DNA from: Akkermansiaceae bacterium
GTDB taxonomy: Bacteria > Verrucomicrobiota > Verrucomicrobiia > Verrucomicrobiales > Akkermansiaceae
Assembly: GCA_025457805.1 (NCBI GenBank)
Contig: JALOTR010000027.1
Span: 1 to 11,054, forward strand
DNA length: 11,054 bases
Reading direction: 5' to 3'
This document shows, in pieces, positions 1 through 7,269 of this stretch. Below the pieces are notes generated by a model. The model saw only the letters and a list, made by a program, of their open reading frames with translations. It searched no databases and had not been told where the DNA came from. The translations under genes and the position numbers were made by a program. Numbering within the stretch: position 1 is the stretch's first letter; each line of letters begins with the position of its first letter.

Positions 1-314
1 CCGCCCTCAAGAATGCAATTGATTGGGTTTCCCGTGCAGATAGCGATGACGAACCCGCTCTCTCCGCTCTCTCCGGCAAGTCCGCCGTCCTTTGCGCCAC
101 ATCGCCCGGCGCACTTGGCGGGCTGCGTGGTTTGGTCCACCTCCGTTCCATTCTGGGGAACATCGGCATCACGGTGCTCCCCGATCAGGTGGCCGTGGGC
201 GGAGCCTATCAGGCCTTCAAGGAGGATGGATCGCTTGCCGATGAAAAACAGGCGACCCGAGTAAAAAATCTCGGTGCCACCCTCGCGAAGCATCTCGCCA
301 AGCTGCTTGCATAA
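1..314 (+). CDS. NADPH-dependent FMN reductase family protein, C-terminal part (5' end outside window)
   Basis: The reading frame starting at base 3 is open from the window edge to TAA at 312-314 and gives about 103 residues. It begins ALKNAIDWVSR and contains GGLRGLVHLRSILGNIG, then VLPDQVAVGGAYQAF and a helical, Lys/Ala-rich end. These are hallmarks of the C-terminal half of the flavodoxin-like NAD(P)H-dependent FMN reductase family: the 'LKNAIDW' segment follows the flavin-binding loop and 'GLRGLVHLR' belongs to the helix and dimer region. Members are cytoplasmic, bind FMN and reduce flavins or quinones with NAD(P)H. The first catalytic/FMN-binding motif (GSxR) would lie upstream of the window. 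The gene is convergent with the sulfatase/galactosidase block, so it is probably an unrelated housekeeping or stress gene. Family assignment is good; the exact substrate is unknown. Confidence 0.88.
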   Translation, partial: ALKNAIDWVSRADSDDEPALSALSGKSAVLCATSPGALGGLRGLVHLRSILGNIGITVLPDQVAVGGAYQAFKEDGSLADEKQATRVKNLGATLAKHLAKLLA

Positions 315-316
315 CT

Positions 317-430
317 TCACTTGTCCAGAAAACGAATGCCGGGTTTGGGAATCGCGAGGAAATCCAGACTTTCTTCGATCTGATGGATGCCGAGGAAGGA
401 CACGCTCCGATTGAGTGAACGAACAATCAG
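317..430 (-). other. Coding-like short frame between convergent genes (possible gene remnant)
   Basis: This 112-bp gap (315-426) holds no standard gene. On the minus strand one frame stays open for 37 codons up to TGA at 317-319. Its peptide looks protein-like, including LGIHQIEESLDFLAIP and an ending of FLDK. It has no ATG; an in-frame TGA lies just upstream inside the end of the GH110-like gene, and only CTG, ATT or GTG starts are available. It could be a degraded C-terminus of a former downstream gene, a tiny real gene, or chance. I do not recognise the family. No strong terminator is visible in the gap. Confidence 0.15.
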
Positions 431-2157
431 TCAGCCACCACACAGTTTTCTAACAACACAGGTTCGCTCGGCTTCGATGGGGCGTCGGGAAAGATGTTGC
501 CCTTGATGGTGAGGTTCGATGTGGAGGTCACGTGAATCAGTGGCCAGGCACAGTCTTCGATCCGGTTGTTGAGGATGGAAATGTTGCGGAGTGTGCCTGC
601 GGGCAAGGTGCGGCCATTTCCGCTGCGGGCGTGGATCTGGATGGGTGTTTGCAGGCTGCCTTGGATGATGTTGTTTTGAATGATCAGATCGGAAGGGCAT
701 CCGGCTTCCATCCACCAGAATTCAGGCGAAACCAGCACCGCTGCCATGCGGCTGTTGGTGATGCGGTTGCCGCTGACCTCGCCTTTGCTGGCCTTGATAA
801 GGATTCCCCGCGAGCGGTTGTGGCCGAAGTCGCAATCCTTCACGGCAAACCCGTTGCCGATCCTCAATGGACAGCAAAGCGCGGAACCTGCAGGCAAAGC
901 GACATCGCGATCCAAGGTGAGCGTGACATATTCCGCCTCTCCATCTAACAGCTCCGTGCGGATCCTTTCGTCGAGGCGGAGCTTGCGGATGAAGGCTTTT
1001 TCCTCATCGGTGATCGGCATGGAATCCGGCTGTTTCTTCACCACTACCGCATCCGGTGGTCGCGGACCGGAATAGGGTAAAAACTCGATGGGATCGCCCA
1101 CTTCAATGGTGGTTGCCTGATCTGAAATCGCAATGCGCACCTCGCGCCCCTTGCTGCCTCGGACATAATGATATCTGCCATTGATGTTCACGCAATCGTC
1201 GCCCTGAAAGTGCGCCTTGCACGCGATGATGGCAGGACCTTTGGCGGCATCCTTGCTGTGGAACGCGTCGGCATTGAGCGAACGCATGCGGGGCTGGGCA
1301 CGCTTCACGGGATCGTCCGCCGGATCGCGACGATCCACGATGCAACGGAGAAAACTCGATCCATTGCAGTTGCGCTCGAAAAATCCGAATGATGGCGATG
1401 CAAACAAAGTGATATCTTCGAAGCGCATGTTCTTGCAACCGCGCAACTCGATGGCATGGGGCGATCCCGGTTTGTGAAAGGCGTTGTTGGTGACCAGAAT
1501 ATCGCCGATTTGCTCTGTATCCTGATCTGGGTCGAATTGATATTTTCCCTCCTTTTTCACACGATAGCGGTGTCCTCCCAGCGCTTCAATTTCCTGACTC
1601 CAGCGCGCATCGCCGCGGCGGAGCACGCCACTCACGGGGTCGTAAATCTGGATGCGCTCCTTCAATTGGTTTTCCGGATATCCTTTCGCCACTTCGAAAT
1701 CCAACCAGCTCTTGTCAGGTGCCATGGCGATGATTTTGCCCTGGGTGAAGGGCAGGGGATCGTAGTCCACCGTGAGGCCGCGCAAGGTGACATTCGTGCA
1801 GTCTTCGAACATCAAGGCCCGGACCGTGGAGGTGCAGACGAGTTCCACATTTTCGGCAATGATTTCCACATCGGCCAGATTGGAAAAATGCAGATGGCCC
1901 CCGCGTTGCGCCTGCACCCGATAGCGGCCCTGTGGAATGACGATGCGCTTGTTTCCTGCCGCTAGTTCCTTGTCGATCAGGGCCCGGAGGTCCTCAGAAC
2001 GCTCTTGAAGCACGACCTTTTCCGGCAACGTTGCCGCAGGTGGATCTTCCTTGGTATCGCCGCAAGCTGTTAGAAACACCAGCGCAGCGATGAGGCCCGA
2101 TCCGATGATGGGAAGCAGCGGAATACGAAGGGATGGCCGTGCGGCGGTGTGGGACAT
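427..2157 (-). CDS. GH110-like parallel beta-helix lipoprotein, putative alpha-1,3-galactosidase
   Basis: 576 residues from ATG at 2157. The N-terminus is a signal peptide with a lipobox (FLTAC, Cys32), so the protein is probably exported and lipid-anchored. The body is rich in short beta-helix rungs such as NNIIQG and NNRIEDC. A divergent triad, D297 in 'NADAFHS' and D320-D321 in 'GDDCVNING', has the same 23/24-residue spacing as the GH110 acidic residues and as the neighbouring GH110 at 5323-7119. Other shared blocks are 'LTVDYDPLPF', 'NRSRGILI' (about 447-454) and 'FWWMEAG' (480-486). GH110 enzymes release terminal alpha-1,3-linked galactose with inversion. The gene starts 5 nt after the stop of the upstream sulfatase; an in-frame TTG at 2166 would overlap that stop, so translational coupling is likely. 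Activity on galactose is inferred. The SGNH-free, pure beta-helix fold could also suit a lyase or epimerase, but the triad argues for GH110. Confidence 0.75.
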   Translation of the reverse strand: MSHTAARPSLRIPLLPIIGSGLIAALVFLTACGDTKEDPPAATLPEKVVLQERSEDLRALIDKELAAGNKRIVIPQGRYRVQAQRGGHLHFSNLADVEIIAENVELVCTSTVRALMFEDCTNVTLRGLTVDYDPLPFTQGKIIAMAPDKSWLDFEVAKGYPENQLKERIQIYDPVSGVLRRGDARWSQEIEALGGHRYRVKKEGKYQFDPDQDTEQIGDILVTNNAFHKPGSPHAIELRGCKNMRFEDITLFASPSFGFFERNCNGSSFLRCIVDRRDPADDPVKRAQPRMRSLNADAFHSKDAAKGPAIIACKAHFQGDDCVNINGRYHYVRGSKGREVRIAISDQATTIEVGDPIEFLPYSGPRPPDAVVVKKQPDSMPITDEEKAFIRKLRLDERIRTELLDGEAEYVTLTLDRDVALPAGSALCCPLRIGNGFAVKDCDFGHNRSRGILIKASKGEVSGNRITNSRMAAVLVSPEFWWMEAGCPSDLIIQNNIIQGSLQTPIQIHARSGNGRTLPAGTLRNISILNNRIEDCAWPLIHVTSTSNLTIKGNIFPDAPSKPSEPVLLENCVVAD

Positions 2158-2162
2158 GCAGA

Positions 2163-3755
2163 TCAATGCGTGGGATTGGCGGTGGATGTTTCATCCAATG
2201 GCGCGGGTTCCGTATCAGTGGGGTTGACCCAGGGAGTTTTCACCTTTTCACCCTTGAGATAGCGATCATACAAACCCCGCTCTGCACCTGCGTAGGGGTA
2301 TTTGTCAAACACCTCGCCCTTGCCGGACATGCGTGGGTCGTCCTGTTGTTTGAGCTTGGCGAGCAACTGCGATTCCATGGCGGCGCGGCGCGATTGCTGT
2401 TCTGCCGCGTCGGCGAGGTTGTTGACGCAATCCGGATCCTTCTTCAGATCGAAAAGTTCTTCCGCGGGACGCTTGCCAAAGCATAACTGCCAATGGGGAT
2501 CCATGGGCTTGGCGCGGTTGGCTGTTAGAATTTCGGTTTTGGTCGGGCTGCCATCGGTGTTGAGATAAGCGGTTTCCGGATTGCCCGCCGGCCAGCGCTC
2601 GGGGTTGAAGTTTCGCGAGTAAAGCCAGCCGTCCTTGATGATGCTGCGGATCGGGTATCCCTGATCGTGCGGGCGTCCCACGTCATGCCTTTCCTGACCG
2701 AGGATCACATGGTCGCGTCCGGGTTGGATGAGCTCGGTTTGGCCGGAATGAAAAACATCGGTGAGGCTGATCCCGGAGCTGGGAGCCATTCCGGACTCGG
2801 CCCATGAAATCCCGGCGACCTCCAGAAAGGTGGGCGCAAGATCGACAAAACTCACGTAGTCGCGAACCACCCGACCGGGAGATTTGATGCCTTTTTTCCA
2901 CATCGCGGCGAAGGGCAGATGGTTGGCGGCTTCGTAAAGATTGCCTTTTTCACGGGGGAAGGGACGTCCGTTGTCCGAGGTCACGATGATCAAGGTGTTA
3001 TCGAGTTGGCCGCGTTTTTCCAACTCCTCCATGACACGGCCGAGGTGGCGGTCGAGGTGTTCGACTTCGAGTGCGTAGTCGAGCATGTCATTGCGAACGA
3101 TGGATGTGTCCGGCCAGTAAGCGGGGACGCGTTCGATTTCGGAAATGTGCTTTCCACCCTTCGCAACGCCGCTGCCGTATTCATAGGCGCGGTGGGGTTC
3201 GTGAACGCCCATCCAGAAACACCATGGACCCTCTTCGGGTGCGGCATCGAGGAAGTCGCTGAAATTTGCAGCATAGTCATTCGCATCGATCTGTTTGGTA
3301 GGTTGAGGAGCCCTGCGTTTTTCGAAGGCCAGCCCGGTGAGTGGCCGCGATTTGCCTGAGGCATCGACTGCGGTGCCTGGCGCCCATCCCTTTCCCGTCT
3401 TGCCCACGAAGTAACCCTGCTTGCCGAGCGCCTCGGGGTAAGTGCGGAACTCGATGGGGAAAAACCCGCCGTGGTTGCCTGCTTCCTTGAGCTGCCATGA
3501 ATTGCGGCCGGTGAGAATGCTGGCCCGCGACGGGGCGCATTTGGAGTTGGGCGTGTAGGCATTGTCGAAGCGAAGTCCCTCGCGCGCCAGACGGTCGAAG
3601 GCGGGTGTTTTGATCCATGTGCGTCCGTAAACCCCGGCATCTCCACAACCCCAGTCGTCGGCAAGGACGAGCAGGATGTTCGGTCGGGTGGCTTCTGCGG
3701 CGTTGCAAATGGAACAGGCGGCAGCGAGGAAGATGAATCGAAGGAGGGTTTTCAT
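2163..3755 (-). CDS. Secreted S1-family sulfatase (heparan N-sulfatase-like subgroup)
   Basis: 530 residues from ATG at 3755. The signal peptide [19 protein letters not shown] is followed by '[13 protein letters not shown]' with the metal-binding D33-D34. The formylglycine motif C-A-P-S-R (Cys73, Arg77) is intact. Further alkaline-phosphatase-superfamily residues are visible: K119/K122 in 'GKTGKGW', H185 in 'GVHEPH', D261-N262 in 'TSDNG' and Lys287/288. Sulfatases hydrolyse sulfate esters (or sulfamates) using a Ca2+ ion and a formylglycine made from this Cys by a separate maturase. The '[19 protein letters not shown]' and 'TYPEAL...GYFVG.TGKGW' layout resembles proteins often named N-sulfoglucosamine sulfohydrolase, but in this context a sulfated galactan or mucin-type glycan is as likely. 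A longer start at 3815 is rejected because those 20 residues are translated from the intergenic repeat. No clear ribosome binding site is present. Confidence 0.92.
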   Translation of the reverse strand: MKTLLRFIFLAAACSICNAAEATRPNILLVLADDWGCGDAGVYGRTWIKTPAFDRLAREGLRFDNAYTPNSKCAPSRASILTGRNSWQLKEAGNHGGFFPIEFRTYPEALGKQGYFVGKTGKGWAPGTAVDASGKSRPLTGLAFEKRRAPQPTKQIDANDYAANFSDFLDAAPEEGPWCFWMGVHEPHRAYEYGSGVAKGGKHISEIERVPAYWPDTSIVRNDMLDYALEVEHLDRHLGRVMEELEKRGQLDNTLIIVTSDNGRPFPREKGNLYEAANHLPFAAMWKKGIKSPGRVVRDYVSFVDLAPTFLEVAGISWAESGMAPSSGISLTDVFHSGQTELIQPGRDHVILGQERHDVGRPHDQGYPIRSIIKDGWLYSRNFNPERWPAGNPETAYLNTDGSPTKTEILTANRAKPMDPHWQLCFGKRPAEELFDLKKDPDCVNNLADAAEQQSRRAAMESQLLAKLKQQDDPRMSGKGEVFDKYPYAGAERGLYDRYLKGEKVKTPWVNPTDTEPAPLDETSTANPTH

Positions 3756-3773
3756 GATATGTGGCGGCGGGCC

Positions 3774-3829
3774 TTGATTGACGATTGTTGATTTCCGATT
3801 GTTGAAACGAAGCAAAAATCGTCAATCAA
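3774..3829. repeat. 13-bp perfect inverted repeat with internal direct repeat, between the two sulfatase genes
   Basis: TTGATTGACGATT at 3774-3786 is exactly complementary to AATCGTCAATCAA at 3817-3829, leaving a 30-nt loop. Within it, CGATTGTTGA occurs twice in direct orientation (3782-3791 and 3796-3805). The block fills most of the 97-bp gap between the sulfatases. It is A+T-richer than the genes around it. It could act as a terminator/processing hairpin lowering expression of the distal sulfatase, or be a copy of a dispersed intergenic repeat. No U-tract follows the stem on the minus strand. Confidence 0.75.
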
Positions 3830-3852
3830 ATCGGGCACCGGAGCCAACGCAT

Positions 3853-5283
3853 TCACTTTTTGCTCTTGTTGCGTTCTGCGCGTTTTCTGGCTGCTTCGGC
3901 CGCGGCGGCTTCGGCTTCGGGACTTTTGAAAACCGTCCACCGCGCTTTTGGCAAGGTGGCTGCCCATGCGTCATAGGCCGTTTGCAAGCCTTGCTGCACT
4001 TCTGGCAATTTGCCATCCAGGTCCTTCGATTCGCGGACGTCGGTGGTGAGGTTGAAGAGGTTCGGCTTTTGGCCTTGTTTGACGAGTTTGTGGGTGCCGT
4101 CGCGCACGGCATGGATGTCGCGCTCGGTCATGCGCCAGAACAACATCTCATGGGGATCGCCGCTTTGTCTGCCGGTGAGATAGGGCAACAGATCGACGCC
4201 ATCGAATGAGGTACCGCCGATGCCCGGGCTGCGAGCCGCAGCGAGGGCGGTGGGCAGTATGTCGAGGCTGCTCACAGGGCGGGCGTAGGTTTTTCCAGCC
4301 GGTAGCACGCCTTTCCATTGGGTGAGAAATGGAACCCGCAACCCGCCTTCCCACATTTGTCCTTTGCGACCGCGCAAGGGGTTGTTGGAACTGGTATCCT
4401 CTTCCGTGGTTCCGCCATTGTCGCTGAGGAAAAAGATAAGGGTGTGTTCCTCCAGTCCATCTTCGCGGAGTTGTTTGAGGATCGTGCCCACGGCATCATC
4501 CATCCCGACGATCATCGCGGCATATGTGCGGCGGGGTTCATCGCTGATGTGCTTCACGCGTTCGAGCAATTCCGGAGTGGCTTGCAAGGGTGTGTGCGGT
4601 GCGTTGAAGGCGGTGTAAAGCACCCAGGGCTTCTCCTTGTTGCGGTGAATGAATGAAGCCGCCTCTTTGCCGAGCACGGTGGTGAGGTAACCGGGTGTGA
4701 TGGGCTGTGACACGCCATTGCGCTCAAGGGGGGAGTTATAATAATTCTGCGGTGGCGTGTTTCGATAAGCTCCGCAGAAATAGTTATGTCCTCCGCCGAT
4801 GAAGCCGAAGAACTCATCAAAGCCGCGGCGGTTCGGGTGATAGGGGGGAGCCTCGCCAAGATGCCATTTTCCAACGACGCCTGTATGGTAGCCTGCGGCC
4901 TTGAGATGATCGGCGACGGTTTTCTCCGTGAGAGGCAACCCGCGTGTGTCATGGGGATCTGCCGGCCATTCGGGCTCCCAGTTGATCTCATGGCCGAAGC
5001 GCGATTGCGATCGTCCGGTCATCAGCCCGGCGCGGCTCGGCGAACACATCGGTGAGGAAACATAGCCATCGGTGCAACGCACGCCGTGCTGCGCAAGACT
5101 GTCGATGTGAGGCGTCGGGATGTCTTTGGAGCCCTGAACGCCCAAGTCGGCATAACCCAGATCATCCGCAAGCAAGATGAGGATGTTCGGTTTTCGGGAC
5201 TCCGGAGATGCCAGTGTGCTTGAGGCAAACAGCGCCAGGAAAAACGCCGAGGCGAAGGCGTGGATGATCGGGAATGATTTCAT
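3853..5283 (-). CDS. Secreted S1-family arylsulfatase (GalNAc-6-sulfatase-like)
   Basis: 476 residues from ATG at 5283, preceded by a modest AAGG about 4-7 nt upstream. A signal peptide (about 1-26, cleavage near TLA|SP) is followed by 'KPNILILLADDLGYADLG' with D40-D41. The formylglycine motif C-S-P-S-R has Cys80 and Arg84. K139 and H141 lie in 'GKWHLG', H230 in 'NAPHTP', D288-N289 in 'LSDNGG' and K307 in 'GRKGQMWEGG'. All catalytic and Ca2+-binding positions are therefore present. The enzyme should hydrolyse sulfate esters of exported or extracellular glycans. The 'RFGHEINW' segment after the active site is typical of GalNAc-6-sulfatase-type annotations in Planctomycetes and Verrucomicrobia. 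The protein ends with a short Ala/Glu/Arg/Lys-rich helical tail (about 450-476). It lies 39 bp after the GH110 gene and 97 bp before the second sulfatase, consistent with one transcript. The exact sulfate position cleaved cannot be read from sequence. Confidence 0.93.
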   Translation of the reverse strand: MKSFPIIHAFASAFFLALFASSTLASPESRKPNILILLADDLGYADLGVQGSKDIPTPHIDSLAQHGVRCTDGYVSSPMCSPSRAGLMTGRSQSRFGHEINWEPEWPADPHDTRGLPLTEKTVADHLKAAGYHTGVVGKWHLGEAPPYHPNRRGFDEFFGFIGGGHNYFCGAYRNTPPQNYYNSPLERNGVSQPITPGYLTTVLGKEAASFIHRNKEKPWVLYTAFNAPHTPLQATPELLERVKHISDEPRRTYAAMIVGMDDAVGTILKQLREDGLEEHTLIFFLSDNGGTTEEDTSSNNPLRGRKGQMWEGGLRVPFLTQWKGVLPAGKTYARPVSSLDILPTALAAARSPGIGGTSFDGVDLLPYLTGRQSGDPHEMLFWRMTERDIHAVRDGTHKLVKQGQKPNLFNLTTDVRESKDLDGKLPEVQQGLQTAYDAWAATLPKARWTVFKSPEAEAAAAEAARKRAERNKSKK

Positions 5284-5322
5284 GCCGCCTTGGATGGATG
5301 TGGGTTGTTTTCGCGATAAAGC

Positions 5323-7119
5323 TCAGTTTGCGGAAACGCTGGAAGGATCCTCGACCTTTACGTTGTCGGAATCGGTAATCTTGAACATTTTCCACTCGCC
5401 CGCTTCCGGCGCGGGATAAGCCATCGTTTTCTCCAGCCGATTGCCCGTGAAAGTCAGCCCATCTACCGAATAAATGGAAAGCAGGGGCATTTTGCTAAAT
5501 GCGCGGAACAGGTTGTTTTCGATCCGGATGTTGCGGTTGTAGCGGGAGCTGCTCCGGAACTCCTCCGCGATGCCCGAACCGACCTGGATGCATGCGGTTC
5601 CCCACACGCCGAAGTTGCAATTGTCGAAGGTATTGCCGCGGATCACCACATCGCGCACACCCGCTTGTTCGAACCAGAAACGCGAGTCGCCTTCAAACAG
5701 GATCGCCGCGCCGGGCGTGTGGAAGGTATTGCCCTCGATGATCATCGGCCCGCGGGAGCCTAACAGAATTCCGCGCGCCCGGTTGCCGCGCAAAACGCAG
5801 CCGCGAATCAGGACTTCGGCGGTATTGGCATCTGCGTCCGCCACGGAATCGCCAAGGGTGACGCTCGCGGGCAAGCTCCCCTCGATCTCGACGATGCTGC
5901 GGTGTTTGTTGATGCGCTCGACGGATTTCACTGTGGCGAATCCCTCCTCCTTCAACCTTGGCCCATCGTTGAGTTCGAGCCGGGTGCCGGGTTTGATGAA
6001 ATCCACACCGGCTTGCTGCGGGTGGATGAGGGTGACTTCGAAGCGGTTGGGTGAATGGATCTGCGTGATCTTCGCATAGAGACCGTGGATGTTGGTGGCA
6101 TCGTCCTTCTGCTGCTCGAAGAGACAGTCCACCAATTCGATCCTGCCCTTGCAGTTCACAAAATGGGTGGCATCCGCCGTGGTGCTCACGATCCGCCGCC
6201 CGCCGGGAGGTGGCGTCACCCGCAGTTTCTTGATGAACAGATCTTTGCTGCGCTGCGCGATCACTCCCATGCCGCCGCAATGGTGAATCGTCACGTCTGT
6301 TAGATGGATGCCGGAGCTATCAGAAACCACCACTCCGGGGACGTCACGGTTTCGGGGGCTGAAAACCAGGATATCATCCACCGTGGCGGAGATCTCCGGA
6401 ATCCTAAGCCGCACTTGATGGGGCGCGAGTTTATCTGCGGCGATTCCCTCGCCCACTTTGTAACGGTCCTTTGCCATGAACGCGGTTTCGCGTTTGACGG
6501 GATCGAATGCCAGCAGGCTGCCGTAAGGGAAGAGGAGTTCGCCATCGGTAACCGTCGTTGCCGGGCCGGATGCCTTTTTTCCATCCGTAAATACCAGCAC
6601 GCCATTGCGGATTTCGTGGGGGAACTCCTTGGTGAATTCGAGATCCACGTGGTCTTTCGTGATGGCGAGGACTTTTCCTTCCGAGTGGAATGGCCGGTTG
6701 AAATCCACCGAGAAATTCCGGAGTGTGATCCCATTCGATTCTTCGATGAGAAACGGCACGGTGTATCCATGGAAAACAAACGTCGAACCACCTCCATCGA
6801 TCTCCAGGCCATCCATGCCCGTCAGTGGAAAGGCGATGCGCTTGAGTCCTTCATCATTGTTGCTGACAAACAGATATTTCTCCGAAGCACGCTCGGGATG
6901 GAAATCATATCGCCCGGGAGGAAATGTCAACTTGGTCACCTTGCCGCTGCGCACCTTTGCCAAAGCTGCCCGCACGCTGGGAGTAGTATCACTGCCGTCG
7001 GCCTTCGCGCCAAAGGCGGCCATGTCAATCACGCTTGATTCCCGCGCGGGGCTGTTCTCTAACAAAAAAATCGATGCAAGGCAAATGCCTGCGATCCGGT
7101 GGCTTGTGGTTTGTTTCAT
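5323..7119 (-). CDS. GH110 alpha-1,3-galactosidase, secreted
   Basis: 598 residues from ATG at 7119. The start gives the signal peptide MKQTTSHRIAGICLASIFLL; an upstream TTG/ATG set (to 7170) would add 17 residues that break the signal, so it is rejected. After the signal comes 'IDMAAFGAKADGSDTTPSVRAAL', the usual opening of right-handed parallel beta-helix enzymes. The key region is 'TTADATHFVNCKGRIEL' followed by 'QQKDDATNIHG': D316, D339 and D340. The 23/24 spacing matches D321, D344 and D345 described for the Pseudoalteromonas enzyme PdGH110B. Later rungs include 'NRARGILLGSRGP' and 'FWFEQAG' (about 481-487). GH110 enzymes are exo-acting and inverting, and remove terminal alpha-1,3-galactose, for example from blood-group-B-type or carrageenan-derived glycans. 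Two sulfatases downstream suggest that the natural substrate is sulfated. Family call is strong; substrate is inferred. Confidence 0.88.
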   Translation of the reverse strand: MKQTTSHRIAGICLASIFLLENSPARESSVIDMAAFGAKADGSDTTPSVRAALAKVRSGKVTKLTFPPGRYDFHPERASEKYLFVSNNDEGLKRIAFPLTGMDGLEIDGGGSTFVFHGYTVPFLIEESNGITLRNFSVDFNRPFHSEGKVLAITKDHVDLEFTKEFPHEIRNGVLVFTDGKKASGPATTVTDGELLFPYGSLLAFDPVKRETAFMAKDRYKVGEGIAADKLAPHQVRLRIPEISATVDDILVFSPRNRDVPGVVVSDSSGIHLTDVTIHHCGGMGVIAQRSKDLFIKKLRVTPPPGGRRIVSTTADATHFVNCKGRIELVDCLFEQQKDDATNIHGLYAKITQIHSPNRFEVTLIHPQQAGVDFIKPGTRLELNDGPRLKEEGFATVKSVERINKHRSIVEIEGSLPASVTLGDSVADADANTAEVLIRGCVLRGNRARGILLGSRGPMIIEGNTFHTPGAAILFEGDSRFWFEQAGVRDVVIRGNTFDNCNFGVWGTACIQVGSGIAEEFRSSSRYNRNIRIENNLFRAFSKMPLLSIYSVDGLTFTGNRLEKTMAYPAPEAGEWKMFKITDSDNVKVEDPSSVSAN

Positions 7120-7192
7120 ATCGGTGATCATCATCGTCGGAACCGGCTGGCTGGTTCCTTGCACGTTCATTGCCAGCGGTCGCCCTTCACGA

Positions 7193-7221
7193 CGGTGGCC
7201 ATCCTGGATGGAGGGCCACCG
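7193..7221 (-). terminator. Intergenic hairpin after the beta-strand-repeat gene (possible terminator or processing site)
   Basis: CGGTGGCC (7193-7200) pairs perfectly with GGCCACCG (7214-7221) across a 13-nt loop. It lies in the 127-bp gap after the stop of the upstream minus-strand gene. No T-run follows on the minus strand, so it is not a classic intrinsic terminator. It may be a partial terminator or an RNA-stabilising stem. Confidence 0.35.
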
Positions 7222-7246
7222 CGGGATGATGGAATGTATTTCTGAA

Positions 7247-7269
7247 TCAAGGTGCCTTCACCACCTTGA
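7247..7269 (-). other. Hairpin spanning the stop codon of the beta-strand-repeat gene
   Basis: TCAAGGTG (7247-7254) and CACCTTGA (7262-7269) form an 8-bp perfect inverted repeat with a 7-nt loop. The outer bases include the TGA stop (7247-7249). Together with the stem at 7193-7221 it makes two tandem hairpins at this 3' end, which could hold back read-through into the enzymes or protect the mRNA end. The coding constraint (KVVKAP-stop) makes chance possible. Confidence 0.35.

Noticed and set aside
217..426. Minus-strand frame directly after the GH110-like gene stop
   Set aside because: It overlaps the FMN reductase coding region antisense and has only a TTG start; composition is not protein-like over the overlapping half.
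409..428. GATTG/CAATC stem as a terminator between convergent genes
   Set aside because: Only 5 bp, A+T-rich, with no T-run; too weak to call.
2158..2166. TTG start for the GH110-like lipoprotein overlapping the sulfatase stop
   Set aside because: Possible, but ATG at 2157 keeps the whole lipoprotein signal and needs no rare start; kept only as an alternative.
3756..3815. N-terminal extension of the second sulfatase up to 3815
   Set aside because: The extra residues come from the inverted/direct repeat and would place the signal peptide internally; ATG 3755 directly opens a good signal peptide.
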